Positions 26,228 to 35,943 of a stretch of DNA of 64,000 nt are shown one piece after another. Both the position numbers and the translations under genes were made by a program. The DNA lies in assembly GCF_900102635.1 (NCBI RefSeq), contig NZ_FMZQ01000001.1:248001-312000 (forward strand), written 5' to 3'. Under the pieces are notes generated by a model that was given only the letters and a program-made list of their open reading frames with translations, was not told where the DNA came from and ran no database searches. Source of the stretch: Ectopseudomonas chengduensis. Its GTDB lineage: Bacteria > Pseudomonadota > Gammaproteobacteria > Pseudomonadales > Pseudomonadaceae. How positions within the stretch are numbered: position 1 is the stretch's first letter; every line of letters starts with the position of its first letter.

Positions 26228-27121
26228 TCAGCTCGGACAGCCCAGCCGCTCGCTGAGAAAATCGAGAAAGCAGGTGATGCGCGACGCCAGCGCGGTGTTG
26301 CGGTAGTACACCGCGTTGATCGGCTGGCGCACCTCCACGCGTTGCTCGGCCAGCACCTCCACCAGTGCGCCGCTGGTGCGGGTGGCATCGGTCATGAAGT
26401 CCGACAGGCACACCAGGCCTTGGCCGGCCAGGGCCAGTTCGAGAATGGTGTCGCCACTGGAGGCGCGCAGGCTCGGTGTGATGCGCCAGCGCTCGCCGAG
26501 GGCGTGGCGTAGCGGCCATTCGTTGAGGCTGTCCGGCTCGGTGAAGCCGATCAGGCTGTGCCCGGTCAGATCCTCGGTAAGTGTCGGCGTGCCATGGCGG
26601 CGCAGGTAATCGGGGCTGGCCAGCACGCGGCGGCGGCTGTGACACAGTGGTCGGGCGTGCAGGCTGGAGTCCGGCAGGTTGCCGATGCGGATGGCCAGGT
26701 CGGTGCGGCGTTCCAGCAGATCGATGATGCGGTCGTCGCTGTTCAGTTCCAGCTCGATCTGCGGATAAAGCGCGCGAAATTCGCCGATCAGCGGCACGAT
26801 CACGTGCAGCATGAAAGGCGAGGCGGTGTTGATGCGCAAACGCCCGGCCGGTGCCTGGCGGCGCAGGGTCATCTGTTCCTCCGCTTCCTCGACGCTGGCG
26901 AGGATACGCCGCGCCTGGGCCAGGAACACCTCGCCCTCCTCGGTCAATTCCAGACGCCGCGTGGTGCGGCGTAGCAAGGTGACGGCGAGTTTTTCCTCCA
27001 GCCGGCTGAGGGCACGGCTGACGCCGGACGCGGTTTGCTCGAGCTGCTCGGCTGCGGCGCTGATCGAGCCGCAGTCGACCACGCTGACGAAGGCGAGCAT
27101 TTCTTCCAGGCTGGTCTTCAT
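26228..27121 (-). CDS. LysR-family regulator divergent from dkgB (YafC-like)
   Basis: A 297-residue LysR-type protein. The DNA-binding domain is at about residues 5-62 (LEEMLAFVSVVDCGSISAA, then LEQTASGVSRALSRLEEK), followed by an effector domain of the CrgA/YafC group. The orientation, divergent from an aldo/keto reductase of the DkgB type, is the same as yafC-dkgB in Escherichia coli. A LysR-format palindrome lies three bases upstream of the start codon. The effector is unknown; reactive carbonyl compounds would suit the target. Confidence 0.85.
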   Translation of the reverse strand: MKTSLEEMLAFVSVVDCGSISAAAEQLEQTASGVSRALSRLEEKLAVTLLRRTTRRLELTEEGEVFLAQARRILASVEEAEEQMTLRRQAPAGRLRINTASPFMLHVIVPLIGEFRALYPQIELELNSDDRIIDLLERRTDLAIRIGNLPDSSLHARPLCHSRRRVLASPDYLRRHGTPTLTEDLTGHSLIGFTEPDSLNEWPLRHALGERWRITPSLRASSGDTILELALAGQGLVCLSDFMTDATRTSGALVEVLAEQRVEVRQPINAVYYRNTALASRITCFLDFLSERLGCPS

Positions 27122-27123
27122 TG

Positions 27124-27138
27124 TTGATCTTCAGTCAA
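27124..27138. promoter_or_regulatory. T-N11-A box between LysR gene and dkgB
   Basis: TTGA-TCTTCAG-TCAA is an inverted repeat fitting T-N11-A, directly before the minus-strand LysR start. It is a plausible autoregulatory site. Confidence 0.45.
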
Positions 27139-27328
27139 AAGTGTTTGCTGGCTTGTTAGGTTTTTTCGCATGAGTCTGGCGCGGATACTGCTCCCCAGCA
27201 AGCCTGCCTGCTGCCCGCCCTTTGCCTTCGGCCTGCAACTTTTATCCGCTGAGTCAGGCCGAACCATTCAGTTCCAGCGTCGGTCTGCTGATCGGCCATC
27301 CATTCACGACCTGATGAGGACATTCGTC

Positions 27329-28132
27329 ATGAAATTCATTCCCCCCTTCGGTCTTGGCACCTTCCGCCTCAAGGACCAGGTGGCCATCGACTCGGTGCAT
27401 ACCGGCCTGGAGCTGGGTTACCGGCATATCGACACGGCGCAGATCTACGGTAACGAGGCCGCGGTCGGCCAGGCCATCGCCGCCAGCAACGTGGCGCGTG
27501 ACGAGCTGTTCGTCACCACCAAGATCTGGACCGAGAACCTCGGCAGCGGTCGGGTGATCGCCAGTTTGCAGGAAAGTCTGCAGCGCCTGGGCCTGGAGCG
27601 GGTCGATCTGACACTGATCCACTGGCCGTCGCCGAACGATGAGATTCCCGTGGCGCAGTATCTGGGCGAGCTGCTGGAAGCCAAGCGCCAGGGGCTGACC
27701 GCAGCGATTGGCGTGTCCAACTTCACCATCGCCCATTTGCGCCAGGCCATCGAGGCCGTGGGGGTGGACGAAATCGCCACCAATCAGGTGGAAATCCATC
27801 CGCTGTTGCAGAACCGCAAATTGGTGGAATTCGCCCGTCAGCAGGGCATCCATCTGACTGCTTACATGCCGCTGGCCTACGGCAAGGTGCTGGCCGAGCC
27901 GGTGATCCAGCGCATCGCCGCTAGCCATGGCGTCAGCCCGGCGCAGGTGGCCCTGACCTGGTCGCTGCAGCAGGGTTATGCGGTGATTCCGTCGTCGACC
28001 AAACGCGACAATCTGGCCGCCAACCTGGTCGCCGCCGAGCTGCGTTTGAGCACCGAGGACATGGCTGCAATCAAGGCTCTGGAGCGTGGCGAGCGCGTCG
28101 CCAACCCGGGCTTCGCGCCGCACTGGGATTGA
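27329..28132 (+). CDS. dkgB: Aldo/keto reductase, 2,5-diketo-D-gluconate reductase B type
   Basis: A 267-residue NADPH-dependent aldo/keto reductase. Catalytic residues are recognisable: Asp and Tyr in [13 protein letters not shown], Lys in FVTTKIW and His in LTLIHWPSP. The NADP-binding end is [16 protein letters not shown]. DkgB proteins reduce 2,5-diketogluconate in vitro and methylglyoxal and other aldehydes in cells. The frame is open further upstream, but the ATG at 27329 has GAGGA eight bases before it and matches the family N-terminus. Confidence 0.92.
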   Translation: MKFIPPFGLGTFRLKDQVAIDSVHTGLELGYRHIDTAQIYGNEAAVGQAIAASNVARDELFVTTKIWTENLGSGRVIASLQESLQRLGLERVDLTLIHWPSPNDEIPVAQYLGELLEAKRQGLTAAIGVSNFTIAHLRQAIEAVGVDEIATNQVEIHPLLQNRKLVEFARQQGIHLTAYMPLAYGKVLAEPVIQRIAASHGVSPAQVALTWSLQQGYAVIPSSTKRDNLAANLVAAELRLSTEDMAAIKALERGERVANPGFAPHWD

Positions 28133-28174
28133 GTTCTGCGAGTGTAGCAGGGGCGTTAGGCGCGATCCTGGGCT

Positions 28175-28918
28175 CTATCGGCCGCCGGCGATATCGATCA
28201 GCGCGCCAGTGGTGTAGCTGGCCTTGTCATCGAGCAGCCAGACGATGGCTTCGGCGACTTCCTCGGCACGCCCGGCGCGGCCCAACGGTGTCGCCTTGCC
28301 CAGGCGCTCGGCACGGTCCGGCTGGCCGCCGCTGGCGTGAATCTCGGTATCGATCAGCCCCGGGCGCACGGCGTTGACCCGCACGCCTTCGCCGCCCAAC
28401 TCCTTGGCCAGGCCGCGGGTCAGCACGTCCATCGCGCCTTTGGCGCCGGCGTAGTCGACGTACTCGAAGGGCGCGCCAAGACTGGCGGCCACCGACGACA
28501 CCAGCACCATCGAACCACCCTCGCCGCCGCGGCTGCGGGCCATGCGTCGGGCGCCCTCGCGTGCGGTGAGGTAGCTGCCCAGCACATTGACGTCGAACAT
28601 CCGTTGCAAGCGCTCGCCGCTCATCTCCAGCAGCGGCATGGGCGGGGCGACGATGCCGGCATTGACCACCAGACCGTGCAGCGAGCCGAGCCTGTCCATG
28701 GCCTCGAACAGGCGCTGTACATCCTCCTCATTGGCCACATCGCCAGGCAGGGCGACGGCTTTGCCGCCCATGGCCTCGATCTGCGCCACCACCTCATCGG
28801 CGGCGGCACGGTCGTTGCGGTAGTTGACCCCGACCGTCCAGCCGCTAGCGGCGGCCAGCAAGGCAGTAGCGCGACCGATGCCGCGGCTGGCACCAGTGAT
28901 CAGTAGATTCTTGCTCAT
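28175..28918 (-). CDS. Short-chain dehydrogenase/reductase
   Basis: A 247-residue classical SDR. The cofactor motif TGASRGIG is at residues 8-15, VNAGIV near residue 87 and the catalytic Ser in VLVSSVAAS near residue 140. Tyr and Lys are in YVDYAGAKGA near residue 155, and the C-terminus TTGALIDIAGGR is typical. An Arg in VNYRND after strand 2 suggests NADP preference. It resembles glucose dehydrogenase/YgfF-like SDRs; the substrate is unknown. It is convergent with dkgB. Confidence 0.9.
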   Translation of the reverse strand: MSKNLLITGASRGIGRATALLAAASGWTVGVNYRNDRAAADEVVAQIEAMGGKAVALPGDVANEEDVQRLFEAMDRLGSLHGLVVNAGIVAPPMPLLEMSGERLQRMFDVNVLGSYLTAREGARRMARSRGGEGGSMVLVSSVAASLGAPFEYVDYAGAKGAMDVLTRGLAKELGGEGVRVNAVRPGLIDTEIHASGGQPDRAERLGKATPLGRAGRAEEVAEAIVWLLDDKASYTTGALIDIAGGR

Positions 28919-29113
28919 GGCGGGGCTCCTCGTCTTGCTTGCCTTCAGGTTGCCGAATTTGCGGCGGGCTCGCTAGCGCGGGTTTCTTCCGATGAATGGT
29001 ACATGCCGGTCATTCGCGTCTATTCCGGGCGTTGTAGGTATCCAACGGGTACGTTGCACAACGCTTGCTGAACCAGTAGCTGACTGGAAAAGTAGGAAGA
29101 ATGAAAGCGTGAT

Positions 29114-29131
29114 ATAAGATTTGTTTCTTAT
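29114..29131. promoter_or_regulatory. Perfect inverted repeat in the ybaL upstream region
   Basis: ATAAGA-TTTGTT-TCTTAT lies about 70 bases before the ybaL start, in an A+T-rich patch that also contains a possible -10 (TATATC). It is a candidate operator; no family consensus was recognised. Confidence 0.35.
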
Positions 29132-29199
29132 TCTATTGGGGTATATCTGGTCGCGGCACAGATGTTGCGATAGGAAAACTCACGCAAACAGGAGGTGCG

Positions 29200-30930
29200 A
29201 TGGAGCACAACATATCTCTCATCACCATGTTGGCCGGTGGCTTTGGTCTGGCTCTGATCTTCGGTTTTATCGCGGAGAAGCTGAAGCTGCCGGCGTTGGT
29301 GGGTTATCTCTTGGCGGGCATCGCGCTAGGCCCGGCGACCCCCGGCATGGTTGCGGACATGGAACTGGCGCCGCAGTTGCTGGAGATCGGCGTGATGTTG
29401 CTGATGTTCGGCGTCGGCCTGCACTTCTCCCTGAAAGACCTGTTGGCCGTGAAGAAAATCGCCCTACCGGGCGCGGTGGTGCAGATGAGCATGGCCACCG
29501 TGCTCGGGCTTGGTGTGGCCAGCTGGTGGGGCTGGACCTTCGGTGAAAGTCTCCTGCTGGGGTTGTCGCTGTCCTGCGCCAGCACTGTGGTGCTGCTCAA
29601 GGCGCTGGATACGCGCGGCATCACCGACTCGATGAATGGCCGTATCGCCGTAGGCTGGCTGGTGGTGGAAGACCTGGCCACCGTACTGGTGCTGGTGCTG
29701 TTGCCGCCCCTGGCCGGCATGCTCGGCGGCAAGGTGATCGGTGCCGATGCCGGTACGCCGCTCTGGCAGGTGCTGGGTATGACCCTGCTGCAGGTAGCCG
29801 GCTTTATTGCGCTGATGCTGGTAGTCGGGCGCCGCGTGCTGCCCTGGCTGCTGCTGCAGATCGCCAAGACCGGTTCTCGCGAGCTGTTCACGCTCTCCGT
29901 CGTCGCCGCTGCTATCGGCATCGCCTATGGTGCAGCGGTGCTGTTCCATGTGTCTTTCGCGCTTGGCGCGTTCTTCGCCGGTACGGTGATGCGCGAGTCA
30001 GACCTCTCGCACCGTGCGGCCGAGGAGTCGCTGCCGCTGCGCGATGCCTTCTCGGTACTGTTCTTCGTCTCGGTGGGCATGTTGTTCGAGCCGGCCGTGC
30101 TGGTCGAAGAGCCGCTGCGCGTTCTAGCCGTGGTGGCCATCATCATCGTCGGTAAGGGCCTGGCGGCGGCGCTACTGGTTCTGGCTTTCCGCTACCCGCT
30201 GAGCACGGCGCTGACCGTGGCGGCGAGCCTGGCGCAGATCGGCGAGTTCTCCTTCATCCTCGCGGGACTGGGCAAGGACCTTGGTCTGCTCTCGGCCGAG
30301 GGCATGAGCCTGGTGCTGGCTGGCGCGCTGATTTCCATCGCTCTCAATCCACTGGTGTTCGCCTGCATCAAACCGATCAAAGAGCTGGCGCTGCGGCGTT
30401 CTGCCCTGGCGCGACGCCTCGAATTTCGTGAAGACCCGCTGGCAGTGCTGCCGGCCAGTACCGAGCGCAAGTACCTCGAGGGGCAAGTGGTGGTGGTTGG
30501 CTACGGCCGGGTAGGTCGACGCATCGCCAAGGCTCTGCTGGAGCGCGGCATTCCCTTCGTCGTGGTCGAGCAGAATCGCGAGCGCGTCGAGCAGATCCGC
30601 GGCCAGGGCATCGCGGCGGTCAGCGGTGATTCGGCCGAGCCGGGCACGCTGATCCAGGCGCATATCGCCAAGGCGTCGATGCTGGTGATCGCCACGCCCG
30701 ATCCGTTGAACGTGCAGCGCATGGTCGAAACCGCGCGGGCGCTGAACCCGCAGGTGGAAGTCGTGATCCGCACCCACAGCGCCGATGCGGTGGAAATCTT
30801 CCGCCGCGAAGGTTTTGGCGAGGTGTTCTTCGACGAGGAAGAACTGGCGCGCGGGATGAAGGACCACGTCCTTTCCAAGTTCGCCCCGGCTCAGGCAAAT
30901 GTGGGGCAGAGTCCGACACACAGCCATTGA
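29200..30930 (+). CDS. ybaL: YbaL-type CPA2 cation:proton antiporter
   Basis: A 576-residue inner-membrane protein. Residues about 1-390 form a CPA2 (KefB/RosB-like) exchanger with some 12 hydrophobic segments, including LPALVGYLLAGIALGP and the MLLMFGVGLHFS stretch. Residues about 425-550 form a cytoplasmic TrkA-N domain (VVVVGYGRVGRRIAKALLE). The start ATG has AGGAGG nearby. YbaL proteins are predicted K+ or Na+/H+ antiporters; the ion is unproven. No quinone-reductase-like ancillary gene is adjacent. Confidence 0.9.
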   Translation: MEHNISLITMLAGGFGLALIFGFIAEKLKLPALVGYLLAGIALGPATPGMVADMELAPQLLEIGVMLLMFGVGLHFSLKDLLAVKKIALPGAVVQMSMATVLGLGVASWWGWTFGESLLLGLSLSCASTVVLLKALDTRGITDSMNGRIAVGWLVVEDLATVLVLVLLPPLAGMLGGKVIGADAGTPLWQVLGMTLLQVAGFIALMLVVGRRVLPWLLLQIAKTGSRELFTLSVVAAAIGIAYGAAVLFHVSFALGAFFAGTVMRESDLSHRAAEESLPLRDAFSVLFFVSVGMLFEPAVLVEEPLRVLAVVAIIIVGKGLAAALLVLAFRYPLSTALTVAASLAQIGEFSFILAGLGKDLGLLSAEGMSLVLAGALISIALNPLVFACIKPIKELALRRSALARRLEFREDPLAVLPASTERKYLEGQVVVVGYGRVGRRIAKALLERGIPFVVVEQNRERVEQIRGQGIAAVSGDSAEPGTLIQAHIAKASMLVIATPDPLNVQRMVETARALNPQVEVVIRTHSADAVEIFRREGFGEVFFDEEELARGMKDHVLSKFAPAQANVGQSPTHSH

Positions 30931-31112
30931 GACCGCGATGAGCGAGCTGCTGCTGGAGCGATCCAGCAGCGGCTGCTTCATATCCGTAGGTGTGGCAACT
31001 ATCGTCTGAACAGTCGGCATCGGGCATGACGGACGAGCGCTCGGGCGCTACCATGCGCGCCCCTTTTCGTTCCGCTGCCATCGCCCGGCCCCCGCCGGCT
31101 TGCCGAGACTCC

Positions 31113-32549
31113 ATGAAACCCGCACGCCTACGCGCTGACCTGCTGGCCGGCCTGACCTCGTCCTTCGCCCTGGTGCCCGAGTGCATCGCCTTTGCCCTGG
31201 TGGCCCAGGTCAACCCGCTGATGGGCCTGTACGGCGCCTTCATCATCTGCACTCTCACCGCCCTGTTCGGTGGCCGGCCCGGCATGATCTCCGGCGCCGC
31301 CGGCTCGATGGCGGTAGTGATCGTCGCCCTGGTGGTGCAGCACGGCGTGCAGTACCTGCTGGCCACGGTGCTGCTCGGCGGCCTGATCATGCTGGCGTTC
31401 GGCCTGTTGCGCCTGGGCAAGCTGATCCGCATGGTGCCGCATCCGGTGATGCTGGGCTTCGTCAACGGCCTGGCGATCATCATCGCCCTGGCTCAGCTCG
31501 AGCACTTTCAGCACGACGGCCACTGGCTGCAAGGCAAGGAGCTGTACCTGATGCTCGGCCTGGTGGCGCTGACCATGGTCATCGTCTACCTGCTGCCGCG
31601 GCTGACCCGCGCCGTGCCGCCGGCGCTGGTGGCGATTCTCGGCATCGGTGCGCTGGTCTATCTGCTGGATCTACCCACTCACACCCTCGGCGACATGGCG
31701 CAGATTGCCGGCGGCCTGCCGAGCCTGGTGCTGCCGGACATTCCCTGGACGCTGGACACTCTGATCATCATCGCCCCCTACGCCGTGCTGATGGCCCTGG
31801 TCGGTCTGCTGGAAACCCTGCTGACGCTGAACCTGACCGACGAGATCACCGCCACCCGCGGCCACCCGGATCGTGAGTGTGTAGCCCTTGGCGTGGCCAA
31901 CATGACTTCCGGCCTGTTCGGCGGCATGGGCGGCTGCGCGATGATCGGCCAGACCGTGATCAACCTCAGTTCGGGCGGGCGCGGGCGCCTGTCCGGGGTG
32001 GTCGCCGGGACGATGATCCTGCTCTTCGTGCTGTTCCTCTCGCCACTGATCGAGCGTATCCCGCTGGCGGCGCTGGTCGGCGTGATGTTCGTGGTGGCGC
32101 AGCAGACCTTCGCCTGGGGTTCGCTGCGCGTGGCCGGCAAGGTGCCGGCCAACGATGTGCTGGTGATCGTCGCGGTGACCGCCATCACCGTCGCCACCGA
32201 CCTGGCCACCGCCGTGCTCTGCGGCATCGTCATCGCCGCGCTCAATTTCGCCTGGCAGCACGCCCGCGAGCTGTATGCCGACAGCGATATGCAGACCGAT
32301 GGCAGCAAGCTCTACCGTGCCCACGGCACGCTGTTCTTCGCCTCCTGCACCACCTTCCTCGCGCAGTTCGAGCCGGCCGATGACCCGCAGCAGGTCACCC
32401 TGGACTGCCGCCACCTGAGCTTCGTCGACTACTCGGCCATCGCCGCGCTGAAGACTCTGCGTGAGCGCTACGAGCGCGCCGGCAAGCACTTGCGTGTGGT
32501 GCACCTGTCCGAGCGTTGCAAGCAGTTGCTCAAGCGTGCTGGCGAGTAG
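31113..32549 (+). CDS. SulP-family anion transporter (second)
   Basis: A 478-residue SulP permease. It has about ten membrane segments starting near residue 10 (ADLLAGLTSSFALVPECIAF) and a C-terminal STAS domain at about residues 395-478 (LDCRHLSFVDYSAIAALKTL). It differs from the SulP at 19804-21375 by a shorter N-terminus and PECIAF in place of PQSLAY, so it belongs to another subgroup; bicarbonate or sulfate is possible. The open frame extends back to 30990, but a promoter-like TACCAT at 31053 lies within it and the ATG at 31113 matches family length. A strong two-way terminator separates it from trpA. Confidence 0.88.
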   Translation: MKPARLRADLLAGLTSSFALVPECIAFALVAQVNPLMGLYGAFIICTLTALFGGRPGMISGAAGSMAVVIVALVVQHGVQYLLATVLLGGLIMLAFGLLRLGKLIRMVPHPVMLGFVNGLAIIIALAQLEHFQHDGHWLQGKELYLMLGLVALTMVIVYLLPRLTRAVPPALVAILGIGALVYLLDLPTHTLGDMAQIAGGLPSLVLPDIPWTLDTLIIIAPYAVLMALVGLLETLLTLNLTDEITATRGHPDRECVALGVANMTSGLFGGMGGCAMIGQTVINLSSGGRGRLSGVVAGTMILLFVLFLSPLIERIPLAALVGVMFVVAQQTFAWGSLRVAGKVPANDVLVIVAVTAITVATDLATAVLCGIVIAALNFAWQHARELYADSDMQTDGSKLYRAHGTLFFASCTTFLAQFEPADDPQQVTLDCRHLSFVDYSAIAALKTLRERYERAGKHLRVVHLSERCKQLLKRAGE

Positions 32550-32567
32550 ACGGCTGATGCCGTAACG

Positions 32568-32605
32568 AAAAAACCGCTGCCCTGTCGCCAGGAGCAGCGG
32601 TTTTT
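32568..32605. terminator. Bidirectional terminator between SulP gene and trpA
   Basis: AAAAAACCGCTGC (32568-32580) pairs with GCAGCGGTTTTT (32594-32605), with an inner CCTG/CAGG in the loop. A and T tracts flank both sides, suiting the convergent genes. Confidence 0.92.
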
Positions 32606-32622
32606 CTTTGCATCGAGGACGA

Positions 32623-33432
32623 TCAGCGGCGCGCGCCACGCACCCCTTCAGCCAGTTCGCGGCACAGGCCGAGTACGCCGTCGATGGCCTGCTGCGGGCT
32701 TTTCGCCTCGGCGATCTTGTCGATCAGCGCCGAGCCGACCACCGCGCCCTCGGCGCGCTTGGCCACTTCGGCGGCGTGCTCCGGGGTGCGGATGCCGAAG
32801 CCGATGCACAGCGGCAGGTCGGTGTGGCGACGCAGGCGCGCCACTGCCTCTTCGACATGATCCATGGTCGCCGCACCGGCGCCAGTGACACCCGCCACCG
32901 ACACGTAATAGACGAAGCCGGAGCTGCCGGCCAGTACGGTGGGCAGGCGGTCGTCGTCGGTGGTCGGCGTGGTCAGGCGAATGAAGTCCAGGCCCGCGCT
33001 TTGCGCTGGCTCGCACAGCTCGTCGTTGTGCTCCGGCGGCAGGTCGACCACGATCAGGCCGTCGACGCCGGCCTCTTTGGCATCAGCGATGAAGCGTTCG
33101 ACGCCGTAGACGAAGATCGGGTTGTAGTAGCCCATCAGCACCAGCGGCGTGCTCTGGTTGCCTTCGCGAAATTCACGAACCATCTGCAGCGTCTGCTGCA
33201 TGCCCTGCTTGCCGGCCAGTGCGCGGATGTTGGCGAGCTGAATGGCCGGGCCATCAGCCATCGGGTCGGTGAAGGGCATGCCCAGCTCGATCACGTCGGC
33301 GCCAGCGTCCGGCAGGCCCTTGAGGATACTCAGCGAGGTGGCGTAGTCGGGGTCACCGGCGGTGATGAAGGTCACCAGCGCGGCGCGGTTTTCCGCTTTC
33401 AGTTCGGCGAAACGGTTCTGCAGGCGGCTCAT
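32623..33432 (-). CDS. trpA: Tryptophan synthase alpha subunit
   Basis: A 269-residue TIM-barrel subunit that splits indole-3-glycerol phosphate into indole and glyceraldehyde-3-phosphate. The catalytic Glu and Asp regions are [19 protein letters not shown] (about residue 47) and [11 protein letters not shown] (about residue 127). The phosphate site is [16 protein letters not shown] and the following [10 protein letters not shown]. The start overlaps the trpB stop by four bases, so translation is coupled. TrpI with indoleglycerol phosphate activates trpBA in pseudomonads. Confidence 0.98.
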   Translation of the reverse strand: MSRLQNRFAELKAENRAALVTFITAGDPDYATSLSILKGLPDAGADVIELGMPFTDPMADGPAIQLANIRALAGKQGMQQTLQMVREFREGNQSTPLVLMGYYNPIFVYGVERFIADAKEAGVDGLIVVDLPPEHNDELCEPAQSAGLDFIRLTTPTTDDDRLPTVLAGSSGFVYYVSVAGVTGAGAATMDHVEEAVARLRRHTDLPLCIGFGIRTPEHAAEVAKRAEGAVVGSALIDKIAEAKSPQQAIDGVLGLCRELAEGVRGARR

Positions 33433-34643
33433 GCGTGCTTCTCCTGGTTGTCCTGCATGTGGTGCATCACGGTCTGCATGTCCTTGTCGCCACGACCGGA
33501 CAGGTTGATCACCATCAGGTGATCCTTGGGCAGCTTGGGTGCGCGCTTGAAGGCTTCGGCCAGCGCGTGGGCGCTTTCCAAGGCCGGGATGATGCCCTCC
33601 AGGCGGCAGCAGTGGTGGAAGGCTTCGAGGGCTTCGTCATCGCTGATCGGCACGTACTCGACGCGCTTGATCTCGTGCAACCAGGCGTGTTCCGGGCCGA
33701 CGCCGGGGTAGTCGAGGCCGGCGGAAATCGAGTGGGCATCGGTGATCTGGCCGTCCTCGTCCTGCAGCAGGAAGGTGCGGTTGCCGTGCAGCACGCCCGG
33801 TGCGCCACCGGCCATGCTCGCCGCATGCTTGCCGGTATCGATGCCATGGCCAGCTGCCTCGACGCCGACGATCTGCACGCCTTCGTCATCGAGGAAGGGG
33901 TGGAACAGGCCGATGGCGTTGGAGCCACCGCCGATGCAGGCGACCAGCGAGTCGGGCAGGCGCCCTTCCTTCCCCAGGATCTGCTCGCGCACTTCGTTGC
34001 CGATCACCGACTGGAAGTCGCGCACCATGGCTGGGTACGGATGCGGACCGGCGGCGGTACCGATCAGGTAGAAGGTGTTGTGGACGTTGGTCACCCAGTC
34101 GCGCAGGGCTTCGTTCATGGCGTCCTTGAGGGTGCCGGTGCCGGCCGTGACCGGGATCACCTCGGCGCCGAGCAGCTTCATGCGAAAGACGTTGGCCTGC
34201 TGGCGGTCGATGTCGGTGGTGCCCATGTACACCACGCACTGCATGCCGAAACGTGCAGCCACGGTGGCGGTGGCCACGCCATGCATGCCAGCGCCGGTCT
34301 CGGCGATGATGCGCTGTTTGCCCATGCGCTTGGCCAGGAGGATCTGGCCGATGCAGTTGTTGATCTTGTGCGCGCCGGTGTGGTTCAGGTCTTCGCGCTT
34401 GAGGTAGATCTTCGCTCCGCCGAAGTGCTCGGAGAGGCGCTCGGCGTAGTACAGCGGGCTGGCACGGCCGATGTAGTCGCGCTGGAAGTAGGCGAGTTCT
34501 TCGAGGAAGACTGGATCGTTCTTGGCCTTCTCATACTCGGCCGCCAGCGAGTTGATCAGCGGCATCAGGGTTTCGGCGACGAACTGACCGCCGAAGCGGC
34601 CGAACAGGCCGCGAGCGTCGGGGCCGGTGCGAAATGAGGTCAT
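33429..34643 (-). CDS. trpB: Tryptophan synthase beta subunit
   Basis: A 404-residue PLP enzyme that condenses indole with serine. PLP is bound by Lys93 in [11 protein letters not shown]. The phosphate loop is [15 protein letters not shown], and the C-terminus has [12 protein letters not shown]. The frame extends upstream, but the ATG at 34643 has AGGAG seven bases before it. It is transcribed with trpA away from trpI; the shared region holds a TAGAAT -10 on this strand and a palindrome at a LysR-activator distance. Confidence 0.98.
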   Translation of the reverse strand: MTSFRTGPDARGLFGRFGGQFVAETLMPLINSLAAEYEKAKNDPVFLEELAYFQRDYIGRASPLYYAERLSEHFGGAKIYLKREDLNHTGAHKINNCIGQILLAKRMGKQRIIAETGAGMHGVATATVAARFGMQCVVYMGTTDIDRQQANVFRMKLLGAEVIPVTAGTGTLKDAMNEALRDWVTNVHNTFYLIGTAAGPHPYPAMVRDFQSVIGNEVREQILGKEGRLPDSLVACIGGGSNAIGLFHPFLDDEGVQIVGVEAAGHGIDTGKHAASMAGGAPGVLHGNRTFLLQDEDGQITDAHSISAGLDYPGVGPEHAWLHEIKRVEYVPISDDEALEAFHHCCRLEGIIPALESAHALAEAFKRAPKLPKDHLMVINLSGRGDKDMQTVMHHMQDNQEKHA

Positions 34644-34703
34644 GATCGAGCTCCTGTCTGGGTCCTCTGCCCACAAGCGGACAGGAGGATTGGCAATGGC
34701 GCC

Positions 34704-34758
34704 ATTCTACCCCTGGCGGGCAGGCTGAAAAGCGATTAGATTGCCCTGACATGTCAGG
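34704..34758 (-). promoter_or_regulatory. trpBA promoter region with TrpI-type palindrome
   Basis: On the minus strand TAGAAT (34709-34704) is a good -10 for trpBA. A perfect 14-base palindrome CCTGACATGTCAGG at 34745-34758 is centred about 55 bases upstream of that start. It also overlaps the likely start of trpI, whose -10 could be TAGATT at 34737. Activation of trpBA and repression of trpI from one site would both fit. Confidence 0.6.
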
Positions 34759-34773
34759 AAAAGTCACAAGTCA

Positions 34774-35661
34774 ATGAGCCGAGAACTGCCCCCGCTGAAT
34801 GCCCTGCGCGCCTTTGAGGCCGCCGCTCGTCTGCAGAGTGTCAGCCGTGCGGGCGAGGAGCTGCATGTTACCCATGGTGCGATCAGCCGGCAGATTCGTG
34901 CATTGGAAGAACAGCTTGGGGTCAGCCTGTTCGACAAGGATGGTCGCGGCGTGAAACTCACCGATGCCGGCATGCGCCTGCGTGATGCGGCAAGCGATGC
35001 CTTCGAGCGCCTGCGTGGCGTCTGTGCCGAGCTGCGCCAGCGCCAGGACGATGCACCCTTCGTCCTCGGTTGCCCCGGCAGCCTGCTGGCACGCTGGTTT
35101 ATCCCGCGTCTGGATCGCCTCAATCGCGAGTTACCGGAACTGCGCCTGCAGTTATCCGCCAGTGAGGGCGAACTGGACCCGCGTCGCCCTGGAGTGGATG
35201 CCACCCTGTGCTTCGCCAGCCCGCCCTGGCCGGTGGACATGCAGGTGTACGAGCTGGGCGTAGAGCGCATCGGCCCGGTGCTGAGCCCACGCTACGCCAG
35301 TTATGGGCAGCTCGGTTCGGCGCCGGCGGCCGCCTTGCTGGATGAGCCGCTGCTACATACCGCGTCGCGCCCCCAAGCCTGGCCGCAATGGGCCCTTGCG
35401 CAAGGGCTCGACTCGCACAAGCTGCAGCATGGGCAGGGCTTCGAACATCTCTACTATCTGCTGGAGGCCGCCGCGGCGGGCCTCGGTGTGGCTATAGCTC
35501 CGCAGATGCTGGTAGCCGACGACCTGGCCGATGGTCGCCTGGTCGCGCCTTGGGGCTTCGTCGAAACGTCGGCGCGCCTGGCGTTGTGGGTGCCTGGTCG
35601 CGCGCGGGACGGCCGCGCTCAGCAACTGGCGCGCTGGCTGGAGCGCGAGCTACGGGTTTAG
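34774..35661 (+). CDS. trpI: LysR-type activator TrpI
   Basis: A 295-residue LysR protein. The winged helix-turn-helix ([20 protein letters not shown], then [20 protein letters not shown]) is at residues about 4-62, with an effector-binding domain after it. In P. aeruginosa and P. putida TrpI senses indole-3-glycerol phosphate and activates the divergent trpBA operon. Position and orientation here are identical. It starts 130 bases from trpB, with a palindrome in between. Confidence 0.93.
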   Translation: MSRELPPLNALRAFEAAARLQSVSRAGEELHVTHGAISRQIRALEEQLGVSLFDKDGRGVKLTDAGMRLRDAASDAFERLRGVCAELRQRQDDAPFVLGCPGSLLARWFIPRLDRLNRELPELRLQLSASEGELDPRRPGVDATLCFASPPWPVDMQVYELGVERIGPVLSPRYASYGQLGSAPAAALLDEPLLHTASRPQAWPQWALAQGLDSHKLQHGQGFEHLYYLLEAAAAGLGVAIAPQMLVADDLADGRLVAPWGFVETSARLALWVPGRARDGRAQQLARWLERELRV

Positions 35662-35727
35662 GTCATTTCGGGGGCGCGCTCTGGCTGCTGGTCTAGGCTG
35701 GTAGTAAAGCCACCGTGGAGCAATGAC

Positions 35728-35943
35728 ATGTCCAACCACCACACCTACAAGAAGATCGAGATCGTCGGCTCGTCCCGCACCAGCATCGAGGAGGCCATCG
35801 AGAACGCCTTGGCCGAATGCGCCAAGAGCGTGCGCAACATGGACTGGTTCGAGGTCGTCGACACCCGTGGCCATATCGAGAATGGCAAGGTGGGTCACTA
35901 CCAGGTCACGCTCAAGATTGGCTTTCGCTTGAGTGGTAGCTGA
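35728..35943 (+). CDS. Dodecin family flavin-binding protein
   Basis: A 71-residue protein of the dodecin fold. The diagnostic HTYKKIEIVGSSRTSIEEAI start, the NMDWFEVVDTRGHIENG middle (Trp stacks on flavin) and the HYQVTLKIGF end are all present. Dodecins assemble into hollow 12-mers that store or buffer flavins, or in some bacteria coenzyme A. GGAG lies about nine bases before the ATG. Its last 32 bases overlap the 3' end of the convergent epimerase gene. Confidence 0.93.
   Translation: MSNHHTYKKIEIVGSSRTSIEEAIENALAECAKSVRNMDWFEVVDTRGHIENGKVGHYQVTLKIGFRLSGS

Noticed and set aside
30949..30970. Terminator after ybaL (GCTGCTGGA/TCCAGCAGC hairpin)
   Set aside because: The stem is real but no T-tract follows on the plus strand; left as an unassigned inverted repeat.
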